This document shows, one piece after another, positions 21,861 to 33,528 of a stretch of DNA of 64,000 bases. The notes under the pieces were generated by a model. That model searched no databases. It saw only the letters and a program-made list of their open reading frames with translations, and was not told where the DNA came from. Position 1 is the stretch's first letter. Each line of letters starts with the position of its first letter. A program made the translations under genes and the position numbers. The stretch is taken from the NCBI GenBank assembly GCA_001566295.1, contig KQ964273.1, forward strand, positions 1 to 64,000, in the 5' to 3' direction. The DNA comes from Microdochium bolleyi. Lineage: Eukaryota > Ascomycota > Sordariomycetes > Xylariales > Microdochiaceae.

Positions 21861-23713
21861 ATGAAGCTCGCTATTCCAATCTTCGCTACTACGGTCAGCG
21901 CCAGCTGCCATGGCCGTCCTCCGGCCTATGCCAATGCCAAGTGTGTAAGTGACCGCTTTCCTGATGAAACGCGTGACGGAGAAATTTGGTGGATGGCTGA
22001 CCGAGGCCGCTTTACCTCATAGTGCGCGGACCTTGCCGCCGATGCATCGCTGCAGGGCAAGGTGTACCTGCCCGGGTCGAGTGCATACACGACGCGTCTG
22101 GGCGAGTACTACTCGGCCAACGCCGCGCTTGCGCCCTCCTGCATGGTGCTGCCAACCACTACCGATGAGGTGTCCAAGATCGCGGCTCTCATTCACAAGA
22201 CCAAGTGCCAGTTTGGTATGCGTGCTGGTGGTCACTCGGCCTTCGCTGGCTCCAACAGTGTCGCTGCTGGCGTGACTGTTGACTTTGGTTAGTCTGCTCT
22301 CAACGTCACATGGCATCTGCCCCGTTCACCTCCAAAGCTGATCAGCCCTCGTCGTGAGATAGGCTACATGAACACCACCACATACACCGCTGGTGACGAG
22401 ACTGCTGGCGTCCAGGCCGGCTCGACCTGGGGCAAAGCCTATGCAGCCCTCGACCCCTTCGGTGTTACTGTTGCCGGTGGTAGAGCGTCGGTCGTAGGCG
22501 TCGGTGGCTTTATTACTGGTGGAGGCTATTCGTTCCACTCTAACAGTGCAGGCTTTGGCTGCGATACAGTCCGCAACTTTGAGATCGTCCTCGCTAACGG
22601 CACGGTTGTTAATGCCAACGCCGACGAGAACGCTGACCTCTGGCGCGCCCAGAAGGGCGGCTCTGGTAATTTCGGCTTCATCACCCGCGTTGACCTTGGT
22701 AAGTCCCTTCGGAGAGTCCGTAAATAAGGGCCATCTCTAACAACATATAACAGACGTCCAGCCTACCAACAAGCTCTGGGCCGGATTCGTTGGATTCCAG
22801 CCGGAGCAAATCGAGGGCTACTACCAGACCTACCTTGACTTTGTCGACAACATGGCGTCGGTATGTAGACGTGCTCCTAACGTAGACCCTTATGACATTT
22901 CGGACTGACCAATGTGTTGTTGTACAATAGGACCTCGCCAGTCAGACTTTGCTCGGCGTCATTGCGAACGAGGGGCCAAACATCACCCGTAACGCTATCG
23001 TGTCCAACAGCCGTGGCGTTGTGCGGGCGCCCGCCTTCGACCGCATCCTGGCCGTGCCTAACGTGACGGAGACCCTCTTCACTGACTCTATCAACGTCAT
23101 TGTCCCCGTCTTCACTGGCCCTACTCCTCTCGGTCTCTTGTAAGGCTTCTCGCCACCGTACAAAACTCCACGATCTACGATACCCGATGCTGACCTCAAC
23201 GTTCCCTCCCACAGCTCGAACTGGATTGTCGAGATGTACTCCAGCGACATCCGCATGCTGACCTTCATCGACGCGGCCCTGCTCCGGGCCACTGCCGAGA
23301 TGCGCATCGCTGCCCCTGGCTCCAAGTTCCAGGTGCTGCTCGAGCTCCAGCCCGTCACTCAGTCGATGGTGCAGCACAGCGTCGCCAACGGCGGCAACGT
23401 GCTCGGCCTCGAGCGCGTTGTCGCCGATGGCCCCGCCGTGATGTTCCTTATTGCGCTGACCGTCGATACGGCTGCGAACCAGGATATTATCCTGCCTCTG
23501 ACGCTGAAGTTCCGCGACGAGGTTAATGCCTTTGCCGACAGCCTCGGGCTCAACAAGAACTGGAAGTACGCTCCGTACGCCTTCGGCGACCAGGACCCCC
23601 TCTCGCACTACGGCAACGAGAACCTCGCCCTGATCCGCTCCGTCTCCAAGAAGTTCGACCCCAGGGGCGACTTCCAGCGCCTGCGCCGCTCTGGCTTCAA
23701 GATTCCTGTTTAA
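21861..23713 (+). CDS. secreted FAD-linked oxidoreductase, berberine-bridge-enzyme type
   Basis: Six exons, join(21861..21944, 22023..22287, 22363..22698, 22754..22860, 22931..23139, 23215..23713), encode 499 residues. A signal peptide (MKLAIPIFATTVSASCHG) precedes a PCMH-type FAD domain. His99 in FGMRAGGHSAFAG is the expected site of covalent flavin attachment. The segment from VAGGRASVVGVGGFITGGG to GFGCDTVRNFEIVLANG is typical of the family. The C-terminus has the BBE-like ending HYGNENLALIRSVSKKFDPRGDFQ. Such enzymes oxidise sugars or secondary metabolites using oxygen; the substrate is unknown. No neighbouring biosynthetic core gene suggests a pathway, so extracellular carbohydrate oxidation is as likely as metabolite tailoring. 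Confidence 0.93.
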
Positions 23714-24331
23714 TTGCACAAACGTACGCCTTTGTGAGCTGCTCGGGCCTGAGAGGTTTGAAGAAGTGGTAGGCACTATGAAATAGACCTAATACATAAG
23801 TGTCGCACCGTTGCTACATATCACTTGCTCCTTGATGCATACGGCTGAACCGATGGGCCGATTTGTTCTAGGCGCAAGTCACTGTTCGTCAGTTTGATTC
23901 GCCCTATGTGGGAAAGTGGTAAATAGATGGCCGCTGTAACCTTGAAACTCTCCATGCCGAGTCCCTCGAGCAAGGCTCCAGCTCTACTATCACATCTCCA
24001 GGGTTGTCAAAGCTGATTCTCTCAAACATCTCTGAAACGCGCTAGGGAGTATGCCAACCAAGATACACTGGCAGAGCCAGAATTCGGCCCTCACTTGTGC
24101 AGAGTCACTTTTTGGAGATAGCAATTTCGGCACCATTTATAGATTTGAACTCCTCCTACCAAGGACTCATCCAAGATCGCACCCCACTTACAACACCATC
24201 TCCGACTCCCCAAAACCAGCCATGCTACACCTCTCCAAACCAGCCCGGCGAGGACGACGTGTTACTGCCAATGCATCCACTTGTTGAAGAATGGAGAAAG
24301 GACACGTCTCGCCACCTTGGACTCGGATGCC
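23714..24331. other. convergent 3' flanks
   Basis: 618 bp between two stop codons facing each other; no coding signal. Confidence 0.4.
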
Positions 24332-24924
24332 TCAGAGGCTAATGATGTCCTTCTCGTCCTGCCAGCTCTTCTGGAACGGCCAGACACCGGCGCTAAGCTT
24401 GTACCCGAGCCTGACCTTGTTGTTCGTGTAGTTGATGCTGATGCTGCCACTGGCGATGGCCAGGTTGATTCCGATCTGGATGCCCTTGGTCAGGCTGGCG
24501 ACGTACTTGGTGCCGAGCTGCGAGCCAGCGAGGGTGGAGTAGGCTCCAATCTCCTTGTCGTCGAGGTCAACGTAGACAGTGACCTGGTGTTTGTCATGAA
24601 CATGTCAGCATCAGTCTTTGAGGTGGGGCGGTGGCAGCAAGTCACAACAACGGATAGCGTTTAGGTGTTGATTGCCCTCGTAAGAGCCAAGAGTTGCCGA
24701 ATTGCCTTTCTGTAGACATCTGTGCCGAGCGGTCCACTTACACCGAGACCGGGGACAGGCAGAGGGACATCAACCTGCTTGCGGTTGTTGCTGTGCGTCT
24801 CAGGCGGGACGAAAGGGTCGGACTGGATCTCGTTGAGCTCATACTTGCCCTCGCCGAGGTCCTTGGTCTCGACGACGGTGGTGATAGTGCTGACGGTCGT
24901 GGTCTTGTCTGCGATGGTAGCCAT
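24332..24924 (-). CDS. conserved-looking 144-residue protein of unknown function
   Basis: Two exons, complement(24332..24583, 24742..24924), joined in phase 0 by a 158-nt intron (GTAAGT donor, GCTGAC branch, CACCAG acceptor). The protein starts MATIADKTTTVSTITTVVE, has no signal peptide or membrane helix, and its second half (VTVYVDLDDKEIGAY, KYVASLTKGIQIGINLAIASG, VRLGYKLSAGVWPFQ) alternates hydrophobic and polar residues like a small beta-rich domain. A minus-strand TATAAAG at 25081-25087 and a CT/AC-rich leader support transcription. I do not recognise the family. Confidence 0.75.
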
Positions 24925-25080
24925 GGTGAAGATTGTGGGAGTCTGCAGAGATGAGATTGGGAAGAAGCTTGTTGAGTAGTGTAAAGAAGTAGATGTGGGA
25001 GGCAGGTTGCTTTGTATCTTGGTGATGCTTTGAGGATGATCGAGATTTCTTCTGAGTTGGGGACGGAGGCAGTCTCGACA

Positions 25081-25087
25081 CTTTATA
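25081..25087 (-). promoter_or_regulatory. TATA box of the 144-residue protein gene
   Basis: TATAAAG on the minus strand, 157 nt upstream of the start codon, followed by a pyrimidine-rich leader. Confidence 0.55.
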
Positions 25088-26799
25088 CACAAAAATTACA
25101 GGCAATGGCCAAGAGCCCAGACGGTGATATTGAAGCTCACACCAACTTAGGAACAGTCCTAGAGACCACTGGCCACCATGACCAGTCGCGAAGCCAAAGA
25201 GGAGTGATCGTTCACGAAGTGAACAGGCAAGTTCTCGATGTCTCAGAAGCATCTCCAGTCAGCCATGGCCTGCATCGTGAGTCATCAATCTGTGGCTGGC
25301 TGAGGGTTTGTTGGAGCCAGCGTGTCTGATGTCCGCCTCCTATCTTGTGATTCAGATGGCGTCAATACCGACGACAGTATGGACATAATCTCCGCACTTA
25401 ATAGCCTATTCGCACTTGATATCAGTGTTCGTGCTTGCGATGTGCACTCCGTGGCTAGCTGAAGATGCGACTTCGCGCCTCAGGTGTCTCCAGTAATCGC
25501 GTGAGGAGCGAACATCGCCGAACAGCGGCTTCGAGAGGCTGGCTGAACTGCTCCAGGCTGTCTCGGCCATAACCATGAAGCTCACGCATGTGCATGCTGA
25601 CAGTCGCACAAATGTCTAGGATCAGCCGTGCAACCCACCCAATAATACCGTTGCAAGTTCCATCGCAGTTACGGTGGTCTGTACCTTGAATGAATTGGAA
25701 GCTGGGGCGGGGCCCTTGGAGGATGATCAAACCAAGGAAAACGCCAGCCAGCCGCTGGTGACTTGGCTCTGACCAAGTATTACTCTGGTTCATCAAGATT
25801 CGTGCGCCGTACAATGCATGCTGCAGCAGGTCAACCACCAGCTGCACGCTCTACAAGCAACCACCCTGTCGGGGTACACCCCACGGTACACAGGCCCAAA
25901 GTCCCTTGCCATGGGCCGCCATGAGTACACGCATAAAGTAGTGCCCGATAAACTGTATGGTGTGAGTAGTCTCGACACGCAGGGAACTGCTTATACATAG
26001 ACACATTGTAGCAATGAGCGTGCAACACAGTTCCTAGCTTTGTGGCAATACTTGTTCGTGCGTCATGTTCCACCCCCGCGCATGTTGACATGAAGAGCAA
26101 CAATGAGCTAACATAAAGGCGAGAGTCTTCGGACTGGTCCGCTTGGAGAAACGCACCATCTGCAGATCGTTGGCTTTCGCCGGCTCTGGCACCGGGGGAT
26201 GCACCATGCCGCATAAGCACAGCCAGCCACTTTGAACGGTTCCGAACGAGATCGAGGCGCTCTGTACCATGGGGCAAACATGAGTCAGTCTGTAATAGCC
26301 TATAGGCTTTCTGGGGCGACACAGAACCTGGCTGTGGTTGCAAGGACGCACCAGGGCTGCATGAACACTCTGAAGAGGCGTCGAGTGGGGAGCTGAACCA
26401 TGATCTTCAACGTAGTATTCAGCAACGAACCTGCATGCGAGGAACGTGGGGAGACTATGGGGTTGGCTGACCCTGACCAACGCCGACAGCCAGCCACTTT
26501 CACCCAATCTGGGCGGCCTGCAGCAGGACAGAGCTCCAGAGCACAGAGCGTGGCAGCATGAGGGTGCAGGCCGGCGAGAGTCACGAGCACGCGGTCAGCT
26601 TCCCTGTGCCGTCAAAATTCAGCTGTTGATATCAGTGAGCTGTTTTACGAGCATGGAAGGCGACTCTGGACGGCCACTACCACCACCACACAGCCTTGTC
26701 CATCAAGGATATTCTTGTTCTGCAACGCGGCAACAATCTGAGAAGAATCGAAAGTAAGAAACACGGCGTGGAATATTACAAGAACGGTCACCGATCATC
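25088..26799. other. intergenic, divergent promoter region
   Basis: 1.7 kb. A minus-strand ORF at 25455-25847 has a helical, protein-like composition but no recognised domain, start context or splice sites; it may be a decayed gene. Nothing else stands out. Confidence 0.35.
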
Positions 26800-28938
26800 A
26801 TGGACACTATCACACCACCGGGTGATGCACAGGTTGTGCATGTGAATGGGATTGACATGAACCCGTTTGAGGAGTATGCCAAAGACGCCCACAAGACGGA
26901 CCACATCATCGTTGGGGCCAAGGAGGTCCTCACGGGCTCGCAGCACGAGGAGCTTGCGAGGCTGGGTGCCACGGTCCTCGAGGACCTCGGGGGTCTCAAC
27001 TACTTATGCCACTACAAGCCAGCGGATCTCACACCCCTCCGCCTTCTCAGCTTTGTGCGGCAGGTCGACGTGTACCGTAATGCGGTCAAAATTCCGCGAG
27101 AACTCCGCGAGATGCTCGAGGACTTCTGCCAGAAGAACTCAGACCACACTCTCATCCCGTGCGCCTTGGACGTCATGGTGCACGCTGACGGTGCAAATGT
27201 GCGTCAGGTGGCGGACAAGCTCGCGGACGACGCACACCTTGACCGCAGTGCCATCGAGTGCCGCTCGGGCAGGATCCGGCTCATGGCTAGCTGGGCCCAG
27301 TTGCAGACCATCATCAAGCATGACAGCGTGCGAATTGTCGAGGAGGTCGTCACGCCGGAACTGCACGATCGCGAGGCCGTCTCGATCATCTGGAGCCAGG
27401 CGGCGCAGGCAGTCGAAAGCAACCTCGATGTGCCAAAGCACCGCGGCAGAGGTCAGGTGATCAACGTGGTTGACACGGGCTTCGACCTCGGCAGCCTTGA
27501 GGACCGCCATCCTTCCTTCGCGCGCGGAACCGTCACAAAGCTCATCTCAGCGGGGCGAGCGGACAAGAACTTCTCTGACGAGAGCAAGAAGTTCGACGAC
27601 CCTGATGGCCACGGGACACATGTCTGTGCCACGATTGTCGGACGGGGCATCGAGACCACCCAGGGCCTGGTCACGGGCGTGGCCCCAGAGGCGCAGATCA
27701 CCATGACATCCATGGTGGCAGATGGCAAGAACTTGATGACCTCTCCGGATATCGAGAGGCTGTTCGAGGCCCCACGTGAATCGCACAAGGCCAGCATCCA
27801 CTCCAACTCGTGGGGCGACCGGCTAAATCTGTATGCGACACAGAGAGCGTACACGACTGCAGCAGCAGTCATCGATAACTATGTGTGCAAGCATCCGGAG
27901 GCCCTCGTCATCTTCTCCGCGGGGAACAACAACCTCCTGACCCTCGCAGCCCAGCCTGCAGGCGAGCAGAAGCCGGCCATCGGCAGCCAGGCCGCCGCCA
28001 AGAACTGCCTCACCGTCGGCGCTTCGGGCACCACTCGCATCATGAGCTCCGCCGACGGTTCAGGAGGAGCTGCCGTCTTCGGGCCAGACTCGGTGTTGGC
28101 GGACTCGTCCCAGGGCCCGACCGCCGAGCGACGGACCAAGCCCGACGTGGTGGCGCCAGGGTACAACATATTCTCTGCCTTCTCTAGACACCCCCTGAGC
28201 AACTACAGCTCCACCAAGGCAGTGAGCAGCGAGTACGAGAAGGTCTTTTGGAACGTCCGCAGCGGGACGAGCCATGCCACCCCTCTGGTCGCCGGCTGTG
28301 CCGCGATCCTGCGCGAGATTGCGATCGAGGCCGGCGGGTTCGACGACGAGCAGCGCAAACCGCCCGCAGCCCTACTCAAGGCCGTCATCATCAACGGTGC
28401 CAACGAGCTACCGGGCGTGAGCAGGAACGCTCAGGGCTTCGGCCGGGTCAACCTCGTCAACTCGGCGGCCATGCTCTGCGTCCCTGCCGTGCAGGGAGAC
28501 AGCGTCTCGAGCATGACGACACTCCCCGCCAGAGCCGGTACGATGGTCGGCCCAGCCCTCAAGCACAATGAGTTGTTCTCCTTCAGTCTCGATCCCGCAC
28601 TGCAGGACATGAACTCGCCCATCTTGTTCGGGGAGGGTCGGGGAGCGTACGAGCTCAAGGTCACCATGGTCTACAACGACATCGGCAACAAGGAGATGCA
28701 GAACAACCTCAACCTCTCCGTGATCGACCACTCGGTCGACGTCCTGCACCACGGCGGTTTGTCCGAGGACGACATGGCTCTGCAGAACAACGTCGAGCAG
28801 GTTGTCATCCGCCCTGTCCCCAAATCGCCCGTGACGGTCAGGGTGGCTGCGCAAAAGATGCTCGATCCTGTCAAAGGGACGCAGGACTTTGCGTTGGCCT
28901 GGATTATTACGCCTGTCTACACAGGCTACAAACGTTAG
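26800..28938 (+). CDS. intronless Kp43-type subtilisin-like serine protease
   Basis: A single 712-codon ORF. Residues 1-210 form an N-terminal region without a signal peptide. The S8 catalytic domain follows with Asp225 (VVDTGFD), His271 (DGHGTHV) and Ser491 (GTSHATPLVAG), and a beta-rich C-terminal part of about 150 residues (YELKVTMVYNDIG, VEQVVIRPVPKSPVTVRV) ends the protein. The layout of D/H with a large spacing to Ser plus a jelly-roll-like tail matches the Kp43/subfamily A-like subtilases, better known from bacteria. Lack of a signal peptide and of introns sets it apart from the two proteinase-K-like genes in this window; it is probably intracellular or unconventionally exported. Transfer from bacteria is possible but untested. 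Confidence 0.93.
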   Translation: MDTITPPGDAQVVHVNGIDMNPFEEYAKDAHKTDHIIVGAKEVLTGSQHEELARLGATVLEDLGGLNYLCHYKPADLTPLRLLSFVRQVDVYRNAVKIPRELREMLEDFCQKNSDHTLIPCALDVMVHADGANVRQVADKLADDAHLDRSAIECRSGRIRLMASWAQLQTIIKHDSVRIVEEVVTPELHDREAVSIIWSQAAQAVESNLDVPKHRGRGQVINVVDTGFDLGSLEDRHPSFARGTVTKLISAGRADKNFSDESKKFDDPDGHGTHVCATIVGRGIETTQGLVTGVAPEAQITMTSMVADGKNLMTSPDIERLFEAPRESHKASIHSNSWGDRLNLYATQRAYTTAAAVIDNYVCKHPEALVIFSAGNNNLLTLAAQPAGEQKPAIGSQAAAKNCLTVGASGTTRIMSSADGSGGAAVFGPDSVLADSSQGPTAERRTKPDVVAPGYNIFSAFSRHPLSNYSSTKAVSSEYEKVFWNVRSGTSHATPLVAGCAAILREIAIEAGGFDDEQRKPPAALLKAVIINGANELPGVSRNAQGFGRVNLVNSAAMLCVPAVQGDSVSSMTTLPARAGTMVGPALKHNELFSFSLDPALQDMNSPILFGEGRGAYELKVTMVYNDIGNKEMQNNLNLSVIDHSVDVLHHGGLSEDDMALQNNVEQVVIRPVPKSPVTVRVAAQKMLDPVKGTQDFALAWIITPVYTGYKR

Positions 28939-31071
28939 CTCGTTTTAGATTACACGTGACAACATTCGATGGATGCCTTAAAGTGTCAATACCACGGCAG
29001 AGTTGTAATGCACTGTTGTTGCTGTGTCTAGCTTGGCTGGTGATTTTTGCCATCGTTGTGCTAATCGGTTTTCCAGACTGTGGGAATGGGGATGTTGCGG
29101 TACATACCTGCAACTAGATTGTTGGAAGAATACGGCCAGTGCTCGCTTCCTGTGCCTTCAGACTCGGGCTCGGGACCAAAGGGGGTATGGAGGAGCGAAA
29201 GGCACGTGGTAGTCAGGCTCGAGTTCAACGAAAGAGACCTACGAAGTGAGCTCTGCGGGTCATGTCATGTGCCGATATCAGTCAGCTCCGAACAGACTAC
29301 GCCTCCAGCGACCGGGCTCAAGCACGCCACGTCACCCGCATCTTTCGAGCAATTCCATCATCTCTCGCACGCTGCCAGCCAATATCAGAGGATGGCGCAA
29401 TCGTAAGATATGACTGTGTCCAAGAAATTGCCTGATCCTGATTAGACACACATCTGCTCAGAGTCAGTGGCCCCAGCAGGACACCCGGCTTGCAGGTCCG
29501 GTCGTGCACATATGGACTCTGCGAGTCTTTGTCCAGTTTGGGACATGTCCCTCTCAAGACAGAATACCAATGTAGAAGGTGTTACGTGAAAGGCCCGCGA
29601 GTCAGAGAACACGGCCGAATAGGGCCGTTCGGTGTTCCCGTGCAGCACGTTGGTACTTTTTCGTCTGATACCAGCACCCCGAGAGACTTGGCGCGCCGGC
29701 ATGACAAATCCAAATCACCCTCCTCTGAGTGCTGGCACGGAGTCGACTCCGGTCCAGCTCAGCTGCAGAATGCTCACATGCCGAGCTGGGCCGAATCAAA
29801 CAAGCGAAGCCACATTCGTCATGGCGATAACACATCAGCGTCGGATCGCAGGCTGCCATCAGCGATAATTGTACATGCCAAGGCGGGATGCGGCTCACCA
29901 AGACTGACACATATCGTTGCGGGAGCTGGCCCGCTGCAGTCACGACATCCGCATCATATCATTATGCGGTATTTCCAGTCATCGGATACAGGTTCATGTA
30001 GCCGACTTATTTGGCAACGCGCGCCAAGTGGTGTTCAGGGCCGAACAAGCGGCTGCCCATGACTCTTGCTCTGTGCTTTGTTACCAATTTAGCATGACAG
30101 GAGTCTGCCTCGCCTGCCCAGTCCTGCAGTCGTCGTGGGGCGAGCAGACTTTGCCCGTGCATGCAGATTAAATGCGCGTCGTTCTTGCATGCATGATGGA
30201 CACACACTCGAGTATATGAGTCGCGTATCTGAACAGGTAACAAGGACGCGTGGTGGCTTGCCTTCACACGTCATGAGTCGGCGGTGCCGATCGGTACCTG
30301 GCACATAATATGCCGTGTTACTGCTATAGCTGCGACGCTGAACCCGCTGCCTGGAAATATGAAACGCGAGAGGCAGTGCAGCTTTGCAAGCGATCGCCAG
30401 TTGCACGTCTCCGAAATGGTGATCGGCAGCATCTTTTTTCCGACTCGTCTGGGCTTTGCCAGAGGTGGACCTCGATTTCTGGGAACCTCTGGTCCGCAGT
30501 AGTGGCAAACAATGGTAAGAGAGCTTGGGGAAGAGAGACAGTCCCACTGCCGTAGCCGCTGATGCCCAGAGCCACGAGGATGCCCGCAGGCATTGTGGTT
30601 CGTCGAGAGCCCGCGGGCGAGATCCGAGTCAGGGGCCCCGGCGCTGCGGTGCGGAGCGGTGCCGCCGTGACTGCCGAAAGGGGCAATGCGGAGGGACTGC
30701 AGCTCGCGAACGCGGCCCGTCAGGACGGCTGCTTCATATACACGTCCCGTGATGATTGGTCCCTCTGCTGGCCCATGTTTCGACTTGGGTATCGCCCGTT
30801 TCTTTTCGTTGCTTTTCGCCAGGGGCTCCCCACACTTTGTCTATCCCGCACACGCCGTGCGTCGATCGAGCACCAACCACACGGCCGTCTGGTGACCATA
30901 CCTTGGCGACTCTTGAGCCGCCACCACGCGAGAGGAGTGGTATTGGCATCCAGGCTTGGCCGGATCACGCCTTGCTTGGCCGTGGTGTTTTGTATTCCCG
31001 TCGAGGATGCCCAGCACGGTGGTCCCGAGTCGTGTGTAGAGTGCCAGTGCAACCATATGCTGCTCGAGGGC
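28939..31071. other. intergenic, protease 3' flank and LPMO promoter
   Basis: 2.1 kb with only overlapping low-complexity or random ORFs. No gene is supported. Confidence 0.4.
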
Positions 31072-31078
31072 TATAATA
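31072..31078 (+). promoter_or_regulatory. TATA-like box of the AA9 LPMO
   Basis: TATAATA lies 146 nt upstream of the ATG, followed by a CT- and CA-rich leader. Confidence 0.45.
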
Positions 31079-31217
31079 CTCGAGCAACAACCTTCTCAAA
31101 CTGCCTCTCGTTTCTTCCCGTGTCACTCATCTGCACTCTACAGCACAGAGCCTCAAAGACCCAGCGATCTTTTCAGCCCATCTTGCCCCTTTCGGAACAA
31201 GTCCCCCCTACCTCAAG

Positions 31218-32113
31218 ATGCACTACTCCACTACCGTCGCCCTTGCGGCCACCACCCTCGTTGGCCTCGTCCACGGCCACGGCCACGTCAACGGAGTCAA
31301 GAACAACGGTGTCTGGACTGCCGGACAGGACCCCAAGTGAGCAGCTCTCCTCAACGGTCTACCACGGTATACTGACACCCCGCGGCTCAGCTGGTTCTAC
31401 CAGCAGAACACTGCCCCCGCCACCGCTGGCTGGAAGGCCCTGAACCAGGACAACGGCTTCGTCGAGCCCTCGGCCTTTGGCACCGCCGACATTGCCTGCC
31501 ACAAGTCCGCCAAGACCAACACCAAGTCCATCAGCGCCAACCCGGGCGACACCCTGACCATCTACTGGAACACCTGGCCCGAGTCGCACAAGGGTCCCGT
31601 CTACAACTACCTGGCCCCAGTCTCGAGTAAGTGCACTGCATTATGCATGGTGGCATCACATCTGCCTTGGCGATATTATTATAGGGCCCTTCGCTAACCA
31701 TGACCCCTTTACCAACAGACTTCGCCTCTGCCTCCCCCGGCTCTCTCGGCTGGACCAAGATCTCGCAGGCCGGCTACATCAGCGGCAGCAACCCGGGCAA
31801 CTGGGCGACCGACACGCTCATCGCGAGCAACTTCAGCAGCACCGTCAAGATCCCCAGCCGCCTCAAGGCCGGCAACTACGTGCTCCGCCACGAGATCATC
31901 GGCCTGCACGCGGCCGGCAGCGACAACGGCGCCCAGGCGTACCCGCAGTGCCTCAACCTCGTCGTCGGCGGCTCCGGCTCCGTCGCCCTGCCCAGCGGCA
32001 CCCCCGGCTCGTCGCTGTACAAGCGCAACGACGCCGGCATCCTCTTCAGCCTGTACGGCTCCTTCAACAGCTACCCTTACCCCGGCCCGGCCGTCTTCAC
32101 CGGCGCCAACTAG
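31218..32113 (+). CDS. AA9 lytic polysaccharide monooxygenase
   Basis: Three exons, join(31218..31336, 31391..31626, 31719..32113), with 54- and 92-nt introns, encode 249 residues. LPMOs are secreted copper enzymes that oxidatively cleave cellulose and related glucans. Signal cleavage after Gly20 exposes His21 (HGHVNG), the N-terminal half of the copper histidine brace. The second copper histidine is His106 in ESHKGPVYNYLAPV, and the axial tyrosine is Tyr193 in GAQAYPQC, with Gln191 beside it. LRHEIIGLH is the usual AA9 core motif, and Cys76-Cys196 is the expected disulfide. There is no carbohydrate-binding module; the protein ends shortly after YPGPAVFTGAN. Confidence 0.95.
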
Positions 32114-32439
32114 GCGGCTTTTGAGTGATTGAGATAAGAGACTGTGGGAATTGGCCCTTGGCGGTGGGTGACAAAACAGGGTTACAAGAGGGCAAGTGGC
32201 GGGTCGTGTTCCTTTGAACCGGCAAGAAGGGGGGTCGATATCCTCCATTGAGTAGCTTCTTCAGTTGTATATATATATTGTCCCTGCAAATCAACGAACA
32301 TTGTCTACATATCCTCAATCTGTGGAACTGAAGTCATGTGTCTGCGATGCGAAACGAATCGAAACGTCCTATTGCATGATCCGCGTTGACTCTCACCCCC
32401 TCTGCGTGCACCAGTGCGTCGTGCGCTGACCTGCGAGGC
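32114..32439. other. convergent 3' flanks
   Basis: 326 bp between the LPMO stop and the B3/B4-domain stop. Contains a TATATATATT stretch near 32270 likely to be in the 3' region; no gene. Confidence 0.4.
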
Positions 32440-33306
32440 TCATTCCTTCTTGACCAGCCGGCTCTCCACCACAACATCCGGGTTCAGCTGCTTCATGACC
32501 GCCTTCAACTCCTCCGCCGTAGCATCCAGCTCCTCGTCCGTCACCGGATCCAGCGCATCGATGATGAACAGCGCCTTCTTGGTATCGTCCGTCAGCGCGG
32601 TCCGCGGCCCCTGCCGCCAGTTCCACCGCCGGCACGTCACCCCTTCGTCATCGCACCACACGACCTCGCCCGGCTCGGGACTCTCCACCGCGCCCGCCGA
32701 CGCCTCGAATCGCTCGTCCCCCTTGGCGCGGATGCACCGCGGGAAGCCCTTGTACTTGTCGAGATCCTCCCCGCCGAACGGCAGCTGGTGCTTGATCGAG
32801 ATGGCGTTGTATATGTCCGTGAGCAGATTCACCCGCGGCAAGCCCCCGGTGGCCTTGCCGTCGGCCTCGTCGACGCCAACGCGCCGCGTCAGGGCCTCGA
32901 CGCTGCTGCGGAACTTGGCGGGCTTTGCGCCGAACGCCTTGAACGCGGCGCGCCAGGCCGCGATGTGCGGGAGCTCGGTGACGACGCCGCCGTGCTGCGC
33001 GAGCTGGGACCGCACGTGGGCCTCGGCGTCCTGCAGGAGCTGCTCGCTCAAGGCGGTGCTCGGGCCCGAGGGCAGGCCGTCGACGATGACGAGCAGGGCG
33101 CGGTAGTCGGGCCGCAGGGCAAAGACCTCGGGGGCGACGTGTGCGCGGGAGAGGTACTCCTTGTTGGTGTTTTCGCCCATGTTGACGGGGGGTGTTGACG
33201 ATGATGATGTCGACACTGCTGCACGGCAAAGTGATCGTGTGGTGGGAGACAAGAATGCTTTGGCGGGGGAGAAGAGCCTCGGGGAATGCCGAATAGTGGC
33301 AAGCAT
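32440..33306 (-). CDS. B3/B4 tRNA-binding-domain protein
   Basis: An intronless 288-codon ORF. The region from about residue 55 to the C-terminus resembles the stand-alone B3/B4 domain related to the beta-subunit of phenylalanyl-tRNA synthetase (DYRALLVIVDGLPSGP, LPRVNLLTDIYNAISIKHQLPFGGEDLDKY, GEVVWCDDEGVTCRRWNWRQG, FIIDALDPVTDEEL). In the synthetase this domain takes part in editing; stand-alone versions are of unsettled function. The first 42 residues (MLATIRHSPRLFSPAKAFLS and a Ser/Thr-rich stretch) resemble a mitochondrial presequence; an internal start at MGENTNKEYL would give a cytosolic form. It precedes the asparaginase-like gene in convergent order on the same strand. Confidence 0.85.
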   Translation of the reverse strand: MLATIRHSPRLFSPAKAFLSPTTRSLCRAAVSTSSSSTPPVNMGENTNKEYLSRAHVAPEVFALRPDYRALLVIVDGLPSGPSTALSEQLLQDAEAHVRSQLAQHGGVVTELPHIAAWRAAFKAFGAKPAKFRSSVEALTRRVGVDEADGKATGGLPRVNLLTDIYNAISIKHQLPFGGEDLDKYKGFPRCIRAKGDERFEASAGAVESPEPGEVVWCDDEGVTCRRWNWRQGPRTALTDDTKKALFIIDALDPVTDEELDATAEELKAVMKQLNPDVVVESRLVKKE

Positions 33307-33528
33307 GTACCCGGATTGTTGATGATGAAGGATAATTCAGGGAAGGAACGAGGAGGCACGGCTCGTAGATGTCCTTGCCGGGCAGATAAGGTTACGGTCT
33401 AGATGGCTGCGGGGAGGGCTCCAGTTTTAATGACATCTCCCTCGTTGACAACAAGGGCGAAGGGCGTGGCGCCCTACACCGAGAGGCTTCGGGACGCCAC
33501 AAGAACAGCTGCTTCCGCGGGCCTTAGC

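Noticed and set aside
25455..25847. 130-codon minus-strand ORF resembling a helical regulator segment
   Set aside because: No recognised motif or start context; could be a decayed transcription factor but not supportable.
21861..28938. Secondary-metabolite cluster around the FAD oxidoreductase
   Set aside because: No PKS, NRPS, terpene or dimethylallyltransferase core gene or typical tailoring set is present in the window.
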